Shown here piece after piece: positions 60,332-64,000 of a stretch of DNA of 64,000 nucleotides. The stretch covers positions 248,001 to 312,000 of the forward strand of contig NZ_VFPO01000001.1 in assembly GCF_006716765.1 (NCBI RefSeq), in the 5' to 3' direction. The stretch is from Actinomadura hallensis. GTDB lineage: Bacteria > Actinomycetota > Actinomycetes > Streptosporangiales > Streptosporangiaceae. The first letter of the stretch is position 1. Each line of letters starts with the position of its first letter. The notes beneath the pieces were generated by a model. That model made no database searches and had not been told where the DNA came from. It was given only the letters and a program-made list of their open reading frames with translations. Made by a program: the position numbers and the translations under genes.

Positions 60332-60395
60332 AAGGTCATCCACGAGGTCATCCGCGGGGTCATCCGCGGGGTTCGTTCGGCGAGGTCATTCGCGG
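60332..60395. repeat. 12/13-bp repeat including a stop codon
   Basis: GGTCATCCGCGG-like units place TCA at 60336, 60348 and 60360, then, after a degenerate unit, at 60386, where TCA is the stop codon of the membrane pentapeptide-like gene (minus strand). Confidence 0.7.
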
Positions 60396-62005
60396 GACAG
60401 CGCCCGGGTGGCCCCGGCGGCGACCGTCAGGCCGAGGATCAGGCCCGCCGCGACGATGAAGTTCGCGATCCACTGGTAGATCCCCTTGGGCGCGAACAGT
60501 CCCTCCTGGCCGAGGTTGCCGATCGGCAGGATCAGGTCGAGCGTGTAGAAGAACGCGTTGAAGTGCGGGTGGTCGTCCTCGTTCAGGATGGCGGGCTGCT
60601 CCAGGGAGAAGACGATCGTCCCGAAGGCGAGCAGGCCGACCAGCCAGCTCGCGGCGCGGAACGGGCGGTAGCCGTAGCCGACCAGGACGTCCTGCAGCCA
60701 TCCGATGATCTTGCGGGGGAGGCTCTGCGTGGCGCGGCGGTCCCGGGCCTTGGCGAGCAGCACCGAGCGCCCGTCGGAGTCCAGCCCGAGCGCGCGGTAG
60801 GTCTGGGCGAGGCGCTCGTAGGGCTGCGGCGCGTAGCCGTCGGTGTCGCGGTGCAGCCAGTCGAGCCGCTCGCGGGCCGTGAGCGGCGGATCGAGCGTCT
60901 CGTACTGCAGGCCGTCGAGCTGGAGCCGCTCCGGCCAGGACGCGGCGTCGTCGCGCAGCAGGTTGATGCGCGCGTAGGACAGGTCGGCGATGCCCCTGAT
61001 CGGCTCCGCGGTGCGGAGCAGCAGCTCCTCCGCCTGGAGGCGCTGCACGCTGAGCGCCGTGCCGTGCTCGTTGCGCAGGAGGGCGCCGCGGAGGCTGAGC
61101 TGGCCCATGACGCGGGCCCCGGCGAAGGAGACGGCGCCGACCGCGCTGAAACCGTCCGAGCAGTACACGTCCGTCTCGACGGCGAGATCGTCGGCGTTCA
61201 GGGCGGTGCTCTGCGGCGCGGACAGCTTCGCGCCCACGAGCGACAGGTAGCCGCCGACCCGGGCGCCGCGCAGCCGGACCTCGCCCTCGGCGGTGAAGCC
61301 GCCGTCGCAGAACACGTTCGCCGCGACGTCCAGGCGGCTGGCGTACAGGGCGGCGCCGGACGGGTTGTGCAGCCGCGCCCCGCGGAAGATCAGCTGGCCG
61401 CCGACCCGGGCGCCGGGCAGCCGCACCTCGCCGCTGGCCGTGAAGCCCTGGTCGCAGTAGACGTTCGCCTCCACGGCGAGCCGGTCGGCGAGCAGCGCGT
61501 CCCCGCCGGGGTTGATCAGCTGGACGCCCGACATGTTGAGGATCCCGGTGATGTTCGCCCCGTCCAGCCAGAGGCCGCCGGAGATCCTGCTGCCCTCCAG
61601 CCAGAGGTGCCCGTCCACCCGGGTCCCGGACGCGATGAGCCCGGGCAGGCGGCACCGCATCAGGTGCACGCTGTTCATGCTCGCCCAGTACAGGTGCGGC
61701 GCCTCGTCGAACGAGCACCCGGTGAGCGCCAGCGGGACGTGGACCTCGGCGTGCCCCAGGTTCAGCGAGCCGGTGACGCGGGCGCCGGCGAGACGCACCG
61801 CGGCGACCTGACCGGGCTGCGGCTCCACCGCGCCGACGAGCAGGGCGACCAGCACCTCGGCCCTGACCGTCCGCTCGTGTCCCCAGTGGTCCGCCCGCGC
61901 CAGGTCGTCGTAGGCGGGGTCGCCGGAGGACAGGTCGACCGGCTCGCCCTTCGGGAAGGCCTCCCAGAGGCGGCGTTCCGGAGGGGTCAGGTCCTCGATG
62001 TTCAT
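60386..62005 (-). CDS. Membrane-anchored pentapeptide/beta-helix-like protein (paralog)
   Basis: 539 residues with the same plan as the protein at 41295: opening LTPPERRLWEAFPKGEPVDL, then regular blades of about 40 residues (SGEVRLPGARVGGQLIFRGA, AEGEVRLRGARVGGYLSLVG, VGAVSFAGARVMGQLSLRGA), linker YERLAQTYRALGLDSDGRSV, and C-terminal helices (ASWLVGLLAFGTIVFSL; ANFIVAAGLILGLTVAAGAT). The three central blades are nearly identical, suggesting recent internal duplication. ATG at 62005 has CGGAG upstream. Function unknown. Confidence 0.85.
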   Translation of the reverse strand: MNIEDLTPPERRLWEAFPKGEPVDLSSGDPAYDDLARADHWGHERTVRAEVLVALLVGAVEPQPGQVAAVRLAGARVTGSLNLGHAEVHVPLALTGCSFDEAPHLYWASMNSVHLMRCRLPGLIASGTRVDGHLWLEGSRISGGLWLDGANITGILNMSGVQLINPGGDALLADRLAVEANVYCDQGFTASGEVRLPGARVGGQLIFRGARLHNPSGAALYASRLDVAANVFCDGGFTAEGEVRLRGARVGGYLSLVGAKLSAPQSTALNADDLAVETDVYCSDGFSAVGAVSFAGARVMGQLSLRGALLRNEHGTALSVQRLQAEELLLRTAEPIRGIADLSYARINLLRDDAASWPERLQLDGLQYETLDPPLTARERLDWLHRDTDGYAPQPYERLAQTYRALGLDSDGRSVLLAKARDRRATQSLPRKIIGWLQDVLVGYGYRPFRAASWLVGLLAFGTIVFSLEQPAILNEDDHPHFNAFFYTLDLILPIGNLGQEGLFAPKGIYQWIANFIVAAGLILGLTVAAGATRALSRE

Positions 62006-62106
62006 CGGCGGCTCCGGGGGAGTGGGGGTGTGGTGCCTCGTGATGAGCAATGGTGCCGTACGCTTCGGGATCGTAAGGAAAAGCGCAGACCAGTGAGGGG
62101 GCGGTC

Positions 62107-62349
62107 GTGGCGCGTGTCGTCGTGGACGTCATGCTCAAGCCGGAGATCCTCGATCCGCAGGGGCAGGCGATCGCCCGGAAGCTGCCGCAGCTGGGCTTCG
62201 AGGGCGTCGTCGCCGTCCGGCAGGGCAAGCGGTTCGAGGTGGAGCTCGAGGGGGAGGCCGACGAGGCGGCCCTGAAGCAGGTGGAGAAGATCGCCGAGAC
62301 GCTGCTCGCCAACCCGGTGATCGAGAACTTCGAAGTTCGCGCTCTTTAG
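62107..62349 (+). CDS. purS: Phosphoribosylformylglycinamidine synthase subunit PurS
   Basis: 80 residues: VVVDVMLKPEILDPQGQAIA, RKLPQLGFEGVVAVRQGKRF and NPVIENFEVRAL, the full PurS pattern. It bridges PurQ and PurL in the fourth step of purine synthesis. GTG at 62107 follows GAGGGGG. Normally purQ follows within a few bases; here 378 bp and a separate regulatory gene lie between them. Confidence 0.95.
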   Translation: MARVVVDVMLKPEILDPQGQAIARKLPQLGFEGVVAVRQGKRFEVELEGEADEAALKQVEKIAETLLANPVIENFEVRAL

Positions 62350-62727
62350 AGCTTCAGCCGGAAATGGCGTGGAATGCTGTTCGGTGTGCGGATACGGCCG
62401 GTCAATGCGGCTGGCGCGTTCCACATCCCGGCCCGGCATTCCGCGCACCCGCCGCATGAACACAGGGCCGCATTGCCCAGGGCCCGCATAGACGCGGGGC
62501 TGCATAGACGCAGGGCTGCATAGACGCAGGGCGCATTGACAGGGCCCCATTGGCGCGGGCCGCATTGACCGCGCGGACGGATTCCCCCCTGCTCCCCCGA
62601 GACGAACGGCGACTGTGGCGATTACGGAAGATGCGCCCGGGGAAGTGTTAGCTGCGTCGAGTCGTCGAGCACGCTCCGGGACCGGGGGAACGGCCAGGAA
62701 GCCCGGAGCATGACACGAGGTGTCCGG
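62350..62727. other. Spacer with degenerate 15/16-bp repeats
   Basis: Between purS and the ATPase gene. From about 62486 to 62560, units like GCATAGACGCAGGGCT recur five or six times with increasing divergence. No gene is evident. The stretch 62580-62700 may hold the promoter of the ATPase gene. Confidence 0.55.
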
Positions 62728-63174
62728 GTGGAAATGCGGTTCTCGCTCTCGCTCCCGCGCGAGGCGCTCAGCATCCCGATGATCCGGCGGGTGGTCGGGG
62801 ACGCGCTGCGGGGGCTGGGCGTCGCCGAGAACTGCGTCGACGATCTCCTGGTCGCCACCTCCGAGGCGTGCACCAACGCCGTCCAGCACGCCCGCGCCCC
62901 CGGTGAGTACCGGGTCACACTGCACGCGGACGAATCCGACTGTGTGCTCAAAATCATGGACAGGGGCAGCGGGCCCCGCCCGGCCCCGCGGGAACGGGGG
63001 GTGTTGAGCGAGTCCGGCCGCGGTCTCAGCATCATGCAGGCCCTTGTGGATGACCTGGACATCCAGACCTCCCCCGACCGGGGCACCGTCGTCCACCTGC
63101 GGAAGCGTCTGAGCTGGCGGGACGAGGCACTCGTCCGACGCCTCGAACGCAAACTCATGCACACGGCCGGGTAG
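62728..63174 (+). CDS. RsbW-like anti-sigma-type ATPase
   Basis: 148 residues from GTG 62728 (GAGGTG upstream; ATG 62734 or 62710 possible). N-box LLVATSEACTNAVQHARAPG, G1 LKIMDRGSGPRPA and G2 LSESGRGLSIMQALVDDLD. A basic C-terminal tail (RRLERKLMHTAG) is additional. It interrupts the pur cluster and is very similar in layout to the protein at 25161. Likely a regulator of a sigma factor encoded elsewhere. Confidence 0.9.
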   Translation: MEMRFSLSLPREALSIPMIRRVVGDALRGLGVAENCVDDLLVATSEACTNAVQHARAPGEYRVTLHADESDCVLKIMDRGSGPRPAPRERGVLSESGRGLSIMQALVDDLDIQTSPDRGTVVHLRKRLSWRDEALVRRLERKLMHTAG

Positions 63175-63273
63175 ATTGGTGGACGCGCGCGGGGGTAAGC
63201 GACGCGCAGCGGGGTGATCGGCGGAGGAGATACCGCCCGTTCCGGCCGCCCCTCATTCGGAGGAACAGTAGAG

Positions 63274-63954
63274 ATGGACGCTGCCCGGGTCGGGATCATC
63301 ACCTTCCCCGGTTCTCTCGACGACAAGGACGCCGCCCGTGCCGTGCGGCTCGCCGGCGGTGAGCCGGTGGCCCTCTGGCACGCCGACCACGATCTCCGGG
63401 GAGTCGACGCCGTCGTCCTGCCCGGCGGGTTCTCCTATGGGGACTACCTGCGGGCCGGTGCCATCGCCCGGTTCGCGCCCATCATGACGGAGCTGGTGGC
63501 GGCCGCAGAGGCGGGCCTGCCGGTCCTCGGCATCTGCAACGGGTTCCAGGTGCTGTGCGAGTCGCACCTGCTCCCCGGCGCGCTGCTGCCGAACTCCGGC
63601 CTGCACTTCGTGTGCCGCGACCAGCGGCTCCGGCTGGAGAACACCGACACCGCCTGGACCACCGAGTACCGGGAGGGGCAGGAGCTGGTCATCCCGATCA
63701 AGAACCGGGACGGCCGGTACACCGCGGACCGGGAGACGCTGACCGAGCTGGCCGAAACCGGACGGATCGTCGCCCGCTACGTCGACCTGAACCCCAACGG
63801 CTCCATGGACGACATCGCCGGCATCTGCAACGAGGCCGGCAACGTGGTCGGGCTCATGCCGCACCCCGAGCACGCCGTGGAGTCCCTGACGGGACCGTCC
63901 ACCGACGGGCTCGGCTTCTTCACCTCGATCGTCAAGAGACTGGTCAACGCATGA
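63274..63954 (+). CDS. purQ: Phosphoribosylformylglycinamidine synthase subunit PurQ
   Basis: 226 residues of the class I glutamine amidotransferase family. The nucleophile is Cys88 in [13 protein letters not shown]; the catalytic His and Glu are in [15 protein letters not shown]. The opening [20 protein letters not shown] is typical. It supplies ammonia from glutamine to PurL. ATG at 63274 follows GGAGG. The stop overlaps the purL start (ATGA). Confidence 0.96.
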   Translation: MDAARVGIITFPGSLDDKDAARAVRLAGGEPVALWHADHDLRGVDAVVLPGGFSYGDYLRAGAIARFAPIMTELVAAAEAGLPVLGICNGFQVLCESHLLPGALLPNSGLHFVCRDQRLRLENTDTAWTTEYREGQELVIPIKNRDGRYTADRETLTELAETGRIVARYVDLNPNGSMDDIAGICNEAGNVVGLMPHPEHAVESLTGPSTDGLGFFTSIVKRLVNA

Positions 63955-64000
63955 CTGAGCAACCTCACGCCGCTGGGCGCGCGACCCGGGAGTCCTCGGA
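63951..64000 (+). CDS. purL: PurL, N-terminal fragment (partial)
   Basis: ATG at 63951 overlaps the purQ stop and reads [16 protein letters not shown] to the window edge. Identity as purL rests on position after purS/purQ and the coupling overlap; the visible residues alone are not diagnostic. Confidence 0.75.
   Translation, partial: MTEQPHAAGRATRESS

Noticed and set aside
62476..62560. The repeated gcatagacgc units looked at first like a riboswitch or tRNA-like element before purQ.
   Set aside because: They are degenerate direct repeats without a conserved aptamer core or cloverleaf pairing.

Overview
The window is high-GC actinomycete DNA. The gene content points to a filamentous actinobacterium, most likely a Thermomonosporaceae/Streptosporangiales member such as an Actinomadura relative (inference from content; no 16S rRNA gene is present). 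Signs are WhiB, Spo0M, an AfsR/SARP-type regulator, an ECF42 sigma factor with its DGPF (YCII) partner, several XRE/DUF5753-DUF397 pairs with RsbW-like ATPases, a DUF574 methyltransferase, and frequent GTG/TTG starts and leaderless-looking genes. I found no rRNA, tRNA or CRISPR.

Layout. 0-6 kb: a three-gene minus-strand operon (acyl-CoA-dehydrogenase-like flavoprotein without its catalytic Glu, cytosolic PhnD-like binding protein, TusA-like/diiron ferritin-like fusion) diverges from a PadR regulator and a FAD monooxygenase across one palindrome-bearing promoter. 6-10.3 kb: MBL hydrolase, DUF574 methyltransferase, XRE-DUF397 module and ATPase, with one palindrome family recurring upstream. 10.4-13 kb: metE behind a cobalamin riboswitch. 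13-16.4 kb: phosphatase, SDR, YCII and ECF42. 16.5-21 kb: a truncated SARP regulator facing a DrrAB-type exporter. 21-25 kb: lipoprotein, APH-like kinase, TetR, VOC and carboxymuconolactone-decarboxylase-like genes. 25-31 kb: RsbW-like ATPase, secreted LPVTG protein, L,D-transpeptidase, MarR, a collapsed response-regulator locus, and a pentapeptide protein. 31-36.6 kb: a polyphosphate block (ppk, MutT1-like, CYTH-CHAD) and a HAD phosphatase. 36.7-45.6 kb: small membrane protein, amber-interrupted lipoprotein, GNAT, WhiB, quinone reductase, rhomboid, SDR, membrane pentapeptide-like protein, Spo0M, guanidine-III riboswitch with its SMR exporter, and UDP-sugar dehydrogenase. 45.8-49 kb: FadE5-like dehydrogenase and a secreted propeller-like protein. 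49-54.4 kb: a lower-GC, decaying accessory patch (XRE, three tandem DUF397 copies, an IS5-type remnant, a DUF222/HNH gene, a further DUF397 remnant). 54.4-62 kb: OmpA-like lipoprotein, DUF6458 protein, a three-gene 2-oxoacid dehydrogenase operon, and a second membrane pentapeptide-like paralog. 62-64 kb: purS, an RsbW-like ATPase, purQ and the start of purL.

The most unusual points are: (1) short GC-rich tandem repeats, each of a different sequence, placed at gene 3' ends, often between convergent genes and in several cases including the stop codon in the last repeat; (2) the flavoprotein/PhnD-like/TusA-ferritin operon; (3) a shared TTTGTGA-T-TCACAAA-type palindrome over a WhiJ-like locus; (4) several broken or fused regulatory genes (SARP, response regulators, DUF397s, a lipoprotein). 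Some of the last group could be sequence or assembly errors.
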